This document shows, one piece after another, positions 1-11,800 of a stretch of 60,000 bases of DNA; position 1 is the first letter of the stretch; each line of letters begins with the position of its first letter. The notes beneath the pieces are model-generated. The model saw nothing but the letters and a program-made list of their open reading frames with translations. It was not told the DNA's origin and ran no database searches. Position numbers and translations under genes: made by a program. Origin of the DNA: Zopfochytrium polystomum (taxonomy: Eukaryota > Chytridiomycota > Chytridiomycetes > Chytridiales > Chytridiaceae); NCBI GenBank assembly GCA_025765615.1, contig JAIVFJ010000257.1:1-60000 (forward strand), read 5' to 3'.

Positions 1-3000
1 AGAACGCGGCCGTTCGAGATTAAAAGCAAAAAGTCCGCGTGTGGCAGACAGAGGTTGACGGCATTTGTAACGAGAATCTTTGTCCGATTCTGCAAAAGTG
101 GACCGAGGATAAGCTGTTCCAGTAGCCAACGGCCTGTGGGCGCATCGACCGCGGAGAGTGGGTCGTCGAAGACGCAAATATCCGCGTCGCTGGTAAGACG
201 TTTCAGAATGCGACATCACACTGCAAATAAGCCTTTCACGTACCTATACGCCGCTCTCGCTGTTCAGAAATAGAGAGGACACATCAGTGGATGCTAATCG
301 GCATCGAAATCTCCATCGACTCACCAAGCGAGATCCGTTGCTTCTGACCTCCAGACAGATTGATACCCTGCTCCCCAACTTCTGTGAGATCTCCGTGCTG
401 CAGTACTTCAAGGTCGCGCATGAGCGCGGCCGCTCTGAGCACCTCCCGATATCGAACCGGATCGTAAGGTGAGCCGAACAGAATGTTGTTGCGGATTGAA
501 TCATTTAGGATGAACGCCTGCTGGGCAGCAAGAGCAACTCGCGCTGGACGGTGCACGATTCCTGAGACATGCTGCATTTCGCCCAAGAGCGCGGATAGCA
601 GGGAAGATTTTCCAGAGCCGGTAGCACCGCAGACAATCGATAATTTCCCCATCGGAAACCGCAGTTCAAGATTGGTCAATTCAAAAGCGGGTCTGTCAAC
701 TGCAACAACTGAGGAGGAGTGCAACGTTTCCATGGCCGACGCTGGGCGTCGAGCAAACTCGAAGTCAGACATTGCGGCGTCCGCTGGGCGGACGCGTGTC
801 TTTCCCTTCCTGTCCCAGTCCCATGAAAACGTTGCGTTAGAGAAGCCGAGTGAGGTGATAGTGCCTTCGGGCGCAGGTGGAAGCTCGTCTTCCGCAAGGA
901 AGGAGTTTATTCTTTCAACCGCTACAAGGGTATCCATAAGGCTGATGATATTGTCCGGAAGAGCTTCAAGTGGCCACCTGGTTTAAGGTCAAAAAATATT
1001 TCTCTACATAACCTATTCGTCACCTCAGAGCGTTGAACAAGGACAATGCTGTGAAGGCAGCTGCTGCTGTAAGAGGGTGTCCTGCAACGCGGGTGTAGCA
1101 AAAAAAAGTTGCAAAGCTGACAGCAATGGGAGTAGCAACTAATGGGAGCATCCTGTTAGAAGTGGATGGCGGGTCAGCAAAAAGGGTTGGAGACTAACAC
1201 CACAAGGAGCTGCTCAGTAGCTGTTCGCTAAAATAGTGCCTAAGAGAATTCAACTCAGACTCCCTTAGATCGACAATCTGCCTGAAAAAGAGAGGCTCCC
1301 TGAAATTACCGCGTTAATCAATAGAGCAGACACGATTCGAGCATATTACCAAGACAGAAACTTCATAATGCGGACCGAATGAAGCAATTCTGAAAATCCG
1401 TCCGTTCGTTCGTCTCGCTTCTTGCTCACGTCTCGGTTGGCAGTCTTCAGCCTTCTGCTGAGGGGAACTCCGGCAGTCGTCATAACAGCCATGATGGCGA
1501 CGCCAGCAAGAGCGGACCAGCCCAGAACGACAACCTTGAGCAATCAATATTGAGCAAAAAATGATGACTGTGAACACTAACTCACCAGCGAAACGGTTGC
1601 AACAATTATTTGAAAGGCGCTGACGAACGATTGGTGCAAATAAGGACAGTTCTCTCCTACTTTGCTCGCATCCACCGACATCATATTGACAATCTGCATC
1701 GAAGGGACGAGATGGAGATCACTTGTACGGTCACTAATTTATCGATAAGAAAAAATATTGGTTCTGATCCGCACCTTGCCCATTCTCGCAGCAACGTCGT
1801 TCGTCTCTTTCGCAACTGGTGTCTTGTTCTTTTTCTGCGTCTTCGGCTCTTTGCCGCGCAACAATCCAGTTGATAAAACAGGAACTCGGCGCAAAGACTT
1901 TTTGTACACCAACGTGATGAGCACGCCTCGCATACGCATGGCCAACTTTCTTCCGGTTTGATTCAGTTGACCAACTTAAAACGGGAACCGTATGAAGTAT
2001 TGGTTAGAGGGATTGTGGCAAATTCTAGGGTGAATCCTTCACGATCTCTACCTGTAATAAGCTTTGCTTGAGCCGCGAGCAGCATCCCGACAGTATAAAT
2101 ATACGCCCAGTACACTGGCTCTTTCTGCTCAAGAACCCTCAGGATCTTGTTCAGGAAAAACGGGCCGCCAAAGTAGAGAGTCGCATTTAAAACGACCAGG
2201 CACTGTTGAAACGCAATGGTGCGCCGATTTGACCATATCAATTTCAACAACAGGTGCACTTTCGAGTTCCTTTTTTGATGGGAGTAAAGCGTTAATTCGG
2301 TTGAAGTGGGTAATGGAAGGCCACCTACTCGACAGGAGCAAAGTTTTCCACAGATGGACCAACTTTCTCGTCAGGAGTAATGTCCCACAAATCAGCAGGA
2401 GTCAACGTTCGTTTGTAGCCTTCGTTAAGTAACGGATCAAACCAACTTATGGTCTTCCGACAAATCCATCGTTAGTAAGAGAAGAGTTTCGGGTTCCATT
2501 CTTCTCACAATGTATTCAACGATGGAACAGGTCGTTTCGGGTGAGGGTGTTCGCTAATTTTTGTTTCGAAAAAGCACAATCACAAAATTAGGTTTTGTAG
2601 CGAAACCTGTTACGTACTCTCAACTTGGTGTCATACATATCAACGCTCAAGCAGTCTACAAGGCTCCATCCCGACCAGCAAAACGCGTATAATGCCGTGA
2701 CTTGGAGGAGCGCAATGATAAGCTGCGCCCAATGTGAGAGCTGCGTAGCGGCAAAACTCAGATTCGCCTCCACCAGTGTTTGGGAAGTGCCTCCAGCCGA
2801 GCTGGTCCTGATCGGAAAAGCCTGGTTCGTTTTGGTCCACAGGATCTCGTAAGCCGCTACTGCAGCGCTCAAGACGGCGACAGGCAACATGGAGGACGTG
2901 CAAGCCGAGAGGTCAAACAGCACAGCTCGCCGCCGTCTCGAGTCCTCGAAGCGCAAACTGCGGCTGGACACAGTCGCTGCTCGTTTCGGCGATGTAACGA

Positions 3001-3663
3001 TGGCGAAAGCAGTCCAAATCACGGCCTTGAGAGGGTTGGGTGTGTGTGTATGTGTTGGGAGGGTGCCAAACGGTTAGATTGTCGGTTTGACGGGATCCCC
3101 ATCCATTCGCCGCCCCAAAACCTACCCAAGCAGCCCAAGCCAAGCCCACAAACGCGAAATCCGTGGCCCCGGCGCCGTCGATCCACGCCGCGCCTTCAAT
3201 AACGGGCCGCGCGGCCCACACCGCTACGTCCAGCGCGACGACAGCGGCCGCGGCGACCATCCCGTTCCGTCGCGTCTGCGCCACACGCAGCAGCACAGCA
3301 GGGTCCGCCGGGTCTCGGTCCGACTTACCGAGGGGAATCCCCGCGGCCGCGGCTGCCGCCGGCGTTCGCTGCTGCTGCTGCGCGGGCGGCGGCGGCGGCC
3401 CGTCCGGAGGAAGAAGCGGCCGCTGCTCCTCCTCGTCTGATGCGGACCCAGATGTCGGTTCGTGGTCGTTCAGGTCAGGCTCTGAATTCGCGTCGTACGA
3501 GCGCTGCTGGGATCGCGGCGGGGATGGGGAGAGATCGTCGAGCTGAGGGCGGCTGAGTAGGTTCAGCGAGAGAGAGGTGCTTTTGCGCCACTTGAGGTAG
3601 ATCAGTAGGCTCGAGGCCGTGACGAAAATGCTGAGGATGAGGGGAAACCACCAGAGAAATAAC
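1..3663 (-). CDS. ABCC/MRP-type ABC transporter (partial, 3' end beyond left edge)
   Basis: Full-type ABC exporter of the multidrug-resistance/conjugate family, expected in the vacuolar or plasma membrane. Exons read leftward: hydrophobic N-terminal segment (3663-3126), a second membrane exon (3025-2618), linker with ISWFDPLL and DLWDITPDEKVGPS (about 2448-2329), first helices of TMD1 (2258-2052), MRMRGVLITLVYKKSLR (about 1940-1890), IVNMMSVDASK (about 1700), AFQIIVATVSL (about 1600), GWSALAGVA with HSVRIMKFLSW (about 1540-1350), LTAAAAFTALSLFNALR (about 1050), then NBD1 with Walker A GATGSGKSS and signature LSGGQKQR (937-284) and Walker B CVFDDPLSAVDA (about 150). Introns are about 60-100 bp. 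TMD2 and NBD2 lie outside the window. The true start is unresolved: the 3663 exon opens at a CTCAG acceptor, so at least one exon lies upstream, perhaps the hydrophobic ORF starting at 4433. The family is certain; individual splice sites are my reading. Confidence 0.9.
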
Positions 3664-4109
3664 CTGAGGTGGAGAAGGGGAGGATGTTCTGCGTTAGGGG
3701 GGCATGGCAAGAGGAAGTATTAGGGCGAGACATGAGATACTTGCGGGGATTCAAGGCAATGCGCAGCAGGGAACGAGTCGGACGGTGCTTCAGCAGGGGA
3801 TGGAGGCTGTGACAATGCTGCTCGTGTGGTATGACCAGGAACCGTTGGCAAATGAGAGTCCAGAGGTCGGTTTGGCTTCGAGGCCCACCCTTGCGATCGC
3901 TCCTCTTCTGACTGGGTTGACGAAGAGACCCGCGCAGCAATCGCGCCTATCGCGCCACGGACGTCGCGCGGCGGGCAGAGTAATGACAGCGATTGTAGAG
4001 AGTGCATGTGAAGCACCGGCGCAGCACAGCCAGCTTGACGAGGAGCAGGGGAGTCGGACGTCAATGGCGCCAAACGAAAAAAACAAGCCAAAAACAGTCC
4101 AAACCACGC

Positions 4110-4433
4110 TCACTGAGGGGGTGGCACTACCCATTTTGTGCTCAATATGTCAGCGCATTTTCGGTGAGTGAGTGATATTGAAGCGTAGAACTCGCAAGCA
4201 AAAGGAGCGGTCGGCAGGAGAGGCGATGGAAAAAAACAACAAGTAGAAAGAGCTGGACAGCGATCACGAAAAGATGAAGCAAATATAAGGTAACGCGTAC
4301 ACAAACTTTTCAAAAAAAACAAACGGATTCGCTTGTGGTTGCGCGGGAAGGCCCACACTTGAAATAAAGAGGAAAAGGCAAGAGCAACGAGGATGAGCAA
4401 AGTGTCACAGAACTCAATGTGAGCGAATATCAT
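4110..4433 (-). other. Possible 5' exon of the ABC transporter (hydrophobic ORF)
   Basis: An ATG at 4433 opens a frame beginning MIFAHIEFCDTLLILVALAF. This resembles the first transmembrane helix of an ABCC TMD0 domain, which typically follows a CF/FCxDT-like motif. A GTTTGT donor follows near 4305. It would overlap the stop region of the F-box gene (4414) by about 20 bp on the same strand. The exons linking it to 3663 could not be read with confidence. Confidence 0.35.
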
Positions 4434-6279
4434 CCACGTTATCCACGCGCCCGGGTGTGGGACGGGGAAAATCAGGTGGTGGCCAAGCAGACGTCAGAAT
4501 GGCCATATTGTTTGTCATCTTGAACCCCCAGTCTTCCTCACGGAACACGCGAAGAGGTGGGTACTGATCCATCTGAAATGTACTGCCGTCGTTCCATGCC
4601 CGCCAAGATAGAACACGACCAGGGTGCATGTCGCTGAGATAAATAGAGTTGGGGTACTGGACATCCGGTCAAAAAAATTCGTCGAAGAGGCAGGGTGAAA
4701 GAACGAAGAGAAAGAAGAAAACTTACAAACTTGGACCACATTGCTTTCGCAATGTCCTGATACAGTATACCGAATGACCAGTCAATCGACAACAACTCGA
4801 GTTCGGAAAGCACAACGCGCTTCGAATCCTTTTCTGCCACCATAAATGATGCCTTCCAGCGGGATTGCCAGTTTCGCCCAGTTTGATCTGGAGCATGCCG
4901 CGGCTGCGTTTCTGCAAGGAGGGTCTCCATAAACTCCGGCAACCTTGATGCTCGCACGCATCCTCCCTCTTTGTTCTGATTCTGGTGAGCGGGCAGCCTC
5001 CCCGACGAAATTGAGTGGGGGTTGGGCACTTGGGGTACAGTTGGGCGGCGAGCGCCACCACTTGGGGGTCGTCCTGATCGGTTTGAAGGAGACATAACCA
5101 GGGTTTCGGATGGTGTTGTGACCTCTTCAAGCATTGGCGATGGAAGATGGCACTCCATCTGGCAACTCCCACTGCCGCTGCACATTGAGACGCCGCGTTG
5201 TTGCGCCAGGTTCCCGGATCCGGCCGCAATCCGAGCAAGTCGGTCCAGCCGCGCCCACAAGTTTTCATCCAGTGTGCCGGCTCCACTGGGAGGCGGACTT
5301 GCAGCTTGCAATGACAGTAGCCCCTGGACAGCAAGGTCTTCATCTGTATCCATGCGACTAGCGCCAGTCACGCGGCTTCCCTGACCAGCGACGGGAGGGA
5401 TGCTTGCTTCGGCATTGGCGAGAGCCATCGACCATGGCGTTGCCGAAGTTGGACCAGACATGAGAGAATAGCCCTCGGTATCAACTGAAATGCCGGCTTC
5501 GCGCAACTTGGTGACGATGGAAAGGTCCAGCAAGACTCCTCGTGCCTGCAAGATACCCATGGCCTCAGGGATTGAGCAAAGGGACGCAAGACGGCGATGG
5601 CTGGATGAGGAATAGCTGCTCTCGCTGTGTGAACCAAGAACTGGGGGCGCAGGACCAAGATTCGGCCATGGCGCGCGGAGCAGCGACGACATGTTCACGA
5701 GGGGATGGGGGTGGCGAGCATCAACGTGCTTTTTCGATTCCCATCTCAGCTGGCACGCAAGTCGCCATGCGGCCTCATCGTTGGAAATGTGGTAGTGGGC
5801 ACGATCGAGCGTGGAAATAACTATTAGGTCGCTGACGAAGGAATAGGCTGAGCGGGCCAACCTTCTTGGTGGCCGGGGTCGCTGCTGTTGCTGCTGCTGT
5901 GACAAGTAGAAGTCAGATGGTGATGAGTTGATGGATCCAAACGAAGAAGTAGAGGAAGAAGTTGAGGACGCCGACGCCGGGACGTTCGCGCCACAAGCGC
6001 AAATTGGGCTTGTTGTTGTAGTGGCGTTGGTGCTGGTGGTGGTGGCACTGTTGGTTTTTGTGGTGGGGTGTTGTCGAAGTCGTCGAGAAGTAAGCGTTTG
6101 TGTTTGTGTGTTTGTGTTGTTTGTTGGAGCAGCAGGCAAGCAACACGGGCGACGCACGGATGATGAAATGTTTGGGAAGGGAGGTGGAATGTTTACGTGC
6201 ATTGTGTCGGTTAATTAATAATGACGGGGGAGGCGGGGAGAGAGAGAGGAGAGAGCGAGAGAGGAGAGAGATAGTGGAA

Positions 6280-6319
<40 letters not shown>

Positions 6320-7536
6320 TAGGCGTGGAGACAGAAGACAGCAAGGCGCTCACACCAGTCCGTTGGGGAGGGAGAGCGACAGAGCCGGCGCATTTCGCAG
6401 GTAGGGGACAGGCATGCAGGCAGGCAAACGCAAAAAATCGCCATGCACAGAAAAAATTCTGACTCGGCAGAGACAAAAGACGAGAAAATCTCGGTATTTC
6501 CATTGGGGTGGAGGGCCGCACCCACACATGTTGTGCCGACAGATAGAGAGATGGACAAAAGGGAGACAGAGAGAGGGAGAGGGAGAGAGGGAGAGAGAGA
6601 GACAATGTGTGGTGGGATGGTTCAAACGTTGGTTGCAGGGTTGTGTGTGGGGAGGGGAGAAGGAAGGGCGAGGGGGTGTGGGGATTGGGGGATAGCTCAC
6701 TTTGCGGCTTCGGCGGTGGTCGTCGCAATCGTCGTCGTCGTTGTCGTCGTGGGGTGAAGCAGGGGGGGGACAACAGAGGAACCAAATTGTGCCGGAGCTG
6801 GTGCTGGGCCGTTCCCGTGACGCGGTGAGGCGACACCACCCTCTCCAACTTCGCCGCCACTGTTGCCGCCGCCGCCGCCGCCGATCGGTCCATAATCAAC
6901 AGGGTCGTTTTCGATTCCAATGTCGTCAAACTGAAACCAAAATAAATCGTCCACGTTTGCCGCCATGGCCGCACTAAGATCCCGCCCGTTCCACCCGTCG
7001 TGGTTACCGCTCAGGCCGCGCTCCCGAGAGTTGCTGTAATTGACGGACGACGAGTAAGACGGCGTCTGATGAGGTAAGGACGCCCGACAAATGCAGCAGC
7101 CGCGATTCTGGTTGGTGCAGTCGGCTGCTTCTGCCGGGCTCGCCACGAGCCACAGAAGAATTCGAGTGGCAATTTCGGAGGGCAGCCGCGCAAGAAACGT
7201 TTTACTCGGCGAACGGCTGAGCTGGTCGGGCACCGAACGAGAAGATGAAGATGAAAGCTGCTGAGGCGCTAGAAGTTGTTGATACTGATGCGGGGAATCA
7301 CGGATGGGTGGGCGGTACTGCTCCTGCAGGTGGTGCTGTGCCTGAAGCGGTTGAGGACGTGGAAGCAAGAGGCGCGGCTGTGGTTGGGAGAGAGTCAGGT
7401 GAGGTTGCAGCTGGTGCTGGTGCAGCAGCAGCTGCCGTTGCTGTTGCTCTTGCTGTTGCGGTTGGCGAATTGCACCTAGCGGCGACAGAGCGCTCGGAAC
7501 CAAGGGGGCCGGACCCCTTGAGGGCGCTGGCAGCAT
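4414..7536 (-). CDS. F-box protein with C-terminal fungal F-box-associated region
   Basis: Probably a substrate receptor of an SCF ubiquitin ligase. Proposed exons are 7536-6701, 5864-4727 and 4656-4414; their lengths sum to 2217 nt, 738 aa, in frame. The F-box is split by the long first intron: the first half is FLARLPSEIATRILLWL (exon 1) and the second half is NDEAAWRLACQLRWESKK (exon 2), the usual W..LC...W end of the motif. The C-terminus has WSFGILYQ, DQYPPLRVFREEDWGF and a final TSAWPPP, like the tail shared by many fungal F-box proteins with an R.EDWGF-type motif. The first exon is rich in Gln, His and Ser and the middle in Ser and Pro. The start is the first ATG of the frame (7536). 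The 836-bp first intron holds GA/CT tracts and is far longer than others nearby. Its substrate is unknown. Confidence 0.7.
6237..6320. repeat. (GA)n/(CT)n microsatellite in F-box gene intron
   Basis: Imperfect then nearly pure GA run on the + strand. A second GA block lies at 6566-6602. Both fall within the proposed 836-bp intron of the F-box gene and read as polypyrimidine on the transcribed strand. Confidence 0.9.
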
Positions 7537-7933
7537 CGTCAGAGAGAGCGGAAGGGAGGAGAGAGGGAAGGCCAAGGTGGGCGAGGACGACTACAACGGA
7601 TCTGCCAGGCTCCACGCACGAGGCGAGGGAAAACGAATTGAATTATTTGGATTTCGGTTTGGCCTGGACGCAGAGTGAGCGAGCAGTCTGTCTCGCTTTG
7701 TGTCGCTTCGCTCTCTCTCTGTTCTCCCTCTCTCTCTCTCACTCGCTTCGCTTCTATCTCTTGCTCCTGATTGATTCCTTCTTCTTCTCCGTTTGTTCCG
7801 CCTCTGCTTTCTCGTTTTGTGATGATGTTTTTGGGTTTTCCGGGTATTTATTTACGGCCTTCTCGGTGGCCATGCTTGAGTCAGTCTGTCTCGGTCGCTC
7901 TTCCAAAAAGCATTGCCGTCATTGTCTGTCTCC

Positions 7934-7974
<41 letters not shown>

Positions 7975-8891
7975 TCTCTCTTTCTGGCAGTGTGGCCCGC
8001 CAGACAGCCAACACGACCGTCAAAGACATTGGTTGGCTTTTCTGCATCAATGCATGGTGCGGGTTCTTCTGTCTGCCGATCCGTCTGCCCGCCGGCCTGT
8101 CGCTCTTCCGCTGCCACAAACGGAAAAAGGGCGAACGGCCAATGGAATGCAATATTCCGCAGTGACGATTGTATACACAAAAATTACTTTTTTTTTTGCA
8201 TTTTGAACGCTCGGAAAGGCCGAGTCGGAGACGAGGAGACAGAGAGCTTGTGAGGTTTGTCTACTTCGTATTTATTTACAGTAAAACTACTTTTCCTTCA
8301 CTTTTTTTCTTTTGTTTTTTTGGTCGCTTTTTGTTTTCCCTCCTTTGATGCCGTAAAGTTTGGGAAACACAAGAACGGAAGGAAAAAGAAAGGAAAAACG
8401 AGAGTGAGGGAATGAGTTCACAGCAAGCAAGCAACACCAAAACATTTTGGTGTGCGGACTTCCGCGTCTATTTTTCTTTGGTTTTGGGCCAGCCAGTGAT
8501 GGAGGCCGCGGAAGCTGAAGAGGAAGAGCAAAGAGCGACTATGAGAAGCAAGGCAGATCTTCAACAAACAACAACAACAACAACAACAACAAAAACAACA
8601 ACCACAACAACAGCAACAACAACAAAAAGCCGAGGCCCATTTTCCGCTTCCAACAGAAGCGAAGCTGCGGAAATCCCGACACATAACCCGCGAGGGGGAA
8701 ACATGGGCTGCCCGTTCATCAGAGCAGTGTACCCTGCAGAGAAAGGCTGGAATCAGTGGTTCGTGCGACGCGCAGAGTGGGACGCATTTCAGAATAGAAT
8801 AATAGAAAAATAATAATATTAGTTCGCAATTTGACTGGGGGCCGCTAGTGAAAACCGATCAACAGATGGGTGCGGAAGTGCCAACCTTTCA
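7537..8891. other. Divergent intergenic region without a supported gene
   Basis: Spacer between the F-box gene (-) and the THADA-like gene (+). It contains a CT/CTCT tract at 7939-7984, T-rich stretches near 8190 and 8300-8340, and a CAA-rich microsatellite at 8562-8628. An open frame at 8412-8813 is mostly this CAA repeat (poly-Thr) and resembles no family known to me. Both promoters must lie here. Confidence 0.6.
8562..8628. repeat. (CAA)n microsatellite
   Basis: Trinucleotide run of CAA/ACA with a few interruptions (AAA, CCA, CAG), upstream of the THADA-like gene. Confidence 0.9.
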
Positions 8892-11800
8892 ATGCCGCAT
8901 CGATTAATCGTCCTTGTCAATTTTGGCTTTACGGCCTTGTCAACTCTCCTCAGGAACGGCATGAAAGCTCACTCCAGCGTCGCAGAGCACGTTGAAGGCG
9001 GCGTCGGCGGCTGGGGCGGCGGCGGCAATGGTGTTGGTGGTATCCCTGTTCGAGCTGAGTGGCGAAACACGGCACTGGCAGCCGATCACCTACCGCCGGC
9101 TGCCGACCGGAAGGTGGATACCTTTGCTGGTCTTATTCTTGACGCACTTGTCGCACTCGTCGCTCAGTCCGCAACAGCAGACGCTCAAAATCGATCGCTT
9201 CTGAGAATTGGTAGGTGCGTGTGCATGGTTCTGCACCGACTTATCCCTCTGTGGTTTGGCCGATTGACAAAAACTTCTTCGCACACCCTGCAGCTCAGTC
9301 TATAAAGCAGCTTCGGCCTGCCCTCGAGCTTCCAACAACTATCAGGGCTTTCTTAGATTCGACAGTAGCCACGGTTCTCATCCAGGCGTTTTTTGACACC
9401 CGTGATCCGCATGCTCGGACCTTGGTTCTTTCGGCGATCGCGCGCCTTTATGAGTACCAGGTAAAGGCCACGTCGATTCAAACCAACGAGGAGCCGACGG
9501 TCCCCAAGATCTTGGCCGCCGAGTTTTTCAACTTTGCACAGTCAGTACTGCATCCTCCTAACGTCCTGGGGGACAACGAGGCCACCCAGATTGAGAGCGA
9601 CCGGGACGCTGTTGAAGACGAGAATATTTTGCAGCTTTGCGCCGTGACGAACGTCATCCTGGATTGGACGTTTGGGCGGACAGTTTTGGCCGATGGCTTG
9701 CCGATGCTGTATGGTTCTCTCAGTCTCGCCCTGTCTTCGCTGTCATCCACCGCTCTCTCGGCGCGATCGGACAACGCACACTCTACAGCGGATCCCGCTG
9801 TTTCGCTCATGCTTCAGTCCAAGAACCGTTCACTTCAAGAGGTGATCAAGGCGCTCATCAATCTCTTGTCCAAGTTTCCTCATTCCCGAGCGATGTTCGC
9901 GGAGCGCCACGAGGCGGGGCTTCGAATCCTTCACTCCACCGAATCGATTGTATTCGCGCCCTCGCCCCCCGCTGGGGCTATATTCGTTCCCGAATGCCAA
10001 CTAACAGCAGCGATACTTTTGTGCTGGATGCTGCAGCTGCACGGAAAGCCGGAGACCTGGGTTGGACAGTATTTCTCTGCCGATCCGATGCCGTCAACAC
10101 CGGATTCTCTCCATTCCTTTGTAATTCGAAGTGAGCTTGGACTGCACAGCATGCAGTCGCACCAAGTCAGCGACTTTTCGCGAGTTGCTTTCTTTCGCGG
10201 TATTCTTACAGCGGTCAATGTGGACGAAGTCACGCTGGCTTCAGTTCGCGACGGAAACACGTGAGTACTGTTGGGTGCGTCAAGAGCTTGGAATTATGCA
10301 AGTAAACGATGGCAGCAACAGTGTAGGCACGGTGCTCTCGACGATTTACACGTTCACGACAGCAGTAGTTGACCGCACGTCACACCCAAACACGCGTGTC
10401 GCTGCCTTCCAGACCCTGGTTGCGTGGTATGATGTCCTCAAGTCTCTAGTGGAACGATCGGCTTCCTCTGTGGCCGTCGGCAATGCCGCCGCTCTTCGTG
10501 CACACGTGGAGGCATTGGCGGCCCCAGAGGTGTTGGAAAAGTCATTTGAATACATATTCGCTTTTTGGGAGGACACAGTTGATTCAATTCAGCACAAGGT
10601 GAATACAAACAAATTTATGATCTTTGCGGACGTTACCACTGACGATCTTCTTGCGGGAAGTTGCGTGACATGTTTATCCTACTGTTGGATATAGTGAGCT
10701 CGTCTTCTCACTTGCCTTCGTTGTCCAATAAAAAGTTTATGGAGCGAATGGTTGTGACGCTGTTGGATGCGGACTGGCACCGGAAGGTAATGTTATCTTT
10801 CAAAATATGCGAATGGGCTTAGGGAGTGTTTCATCAGGCAAAGTACGACTTGCTTTCCCATATGCTTGGAATTATCGAACCGGAGATGGTGCTTAGTCTT
10901 CGGAGTAAATTTCATCGATGCCTGCTTTTCTATGCTGAGGTTAGTGAAATCATGACCGCGATGAACCGAAAATCTTAGATTGTCATCTTTTTTTCGAACA
11001 GTGAGTCAGCATCCATGAAAAGTAGAATTTGCTTCTTTATCGTCAAGTTTTACAACGTGTACTTCAAGCCCGAAGCGAGGCGTAACATGGATGATGCTCT
11101 GATTCGGCCAGTCTCGAGGTCTCTAACAAGTGCATCAGTTAACGTTCGTCGCGCCGTAAGTGAAGCAGTTGTCGGTAAATTAATATCGGGCCACCCGCCC
11201 CTGTTCGAAAAACTGCTCTCTGGTAGGTCGTCGTTTGGATTGGTCGTCCTTTTTGGATTGGGTTGTCCCACTGATCACCTTTAAGTTTTGCTGGAAGGAA
11301 GCACGAAATTCATGCAAGACCCCCAGTTTCGAACGCACGGCCTCGTCGCTGTCCTTGGCGCTGGCCGCTCGATGGGCCTGATTGCTGGGGACTTTGCGCT
11401 TCGAGGCGATGGCAGCGAGCCGCCCGATTCCGCTGTCGTCAGGACACTGATCGTCCAAGCGATGTGTCATCCTGACGCAAACATTCGAAACGACGTGTGC
11501 GGACTTATTTGCGAGTCGCACAAGGGCAGCGCAGAGCCAACTGCTTCTGAGTTGGAGCTGGTGCTTGCGTTTATAAGGTTGAATGCAACGGTGCAAGCTT
11601 CCGAGTTTCGACAGAAAATGTGAGTGTGTGGGTGGAGATGGGGTGCTACTGTTTAACTTGCAACTGTTGAATGGCAATTCTTTTCGTGGCTTCCAATAGG
11701 GTTGCCAGCGTGAAGCGATTTCTGGAACGAGTCAAGCGCACGATGTACGCAAATCGACGCGATATAAGGTCTCGAAAGGCGTTTCTGAAAAAAACTGGAA

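Noticed and set aside
8412..8813. 133-codon + frame with a poly-Thr stretch
   Set aside because: Made largely of the CAA microsatellite, with no domain. It may be a 5' UTR region of the THADA-like gene.
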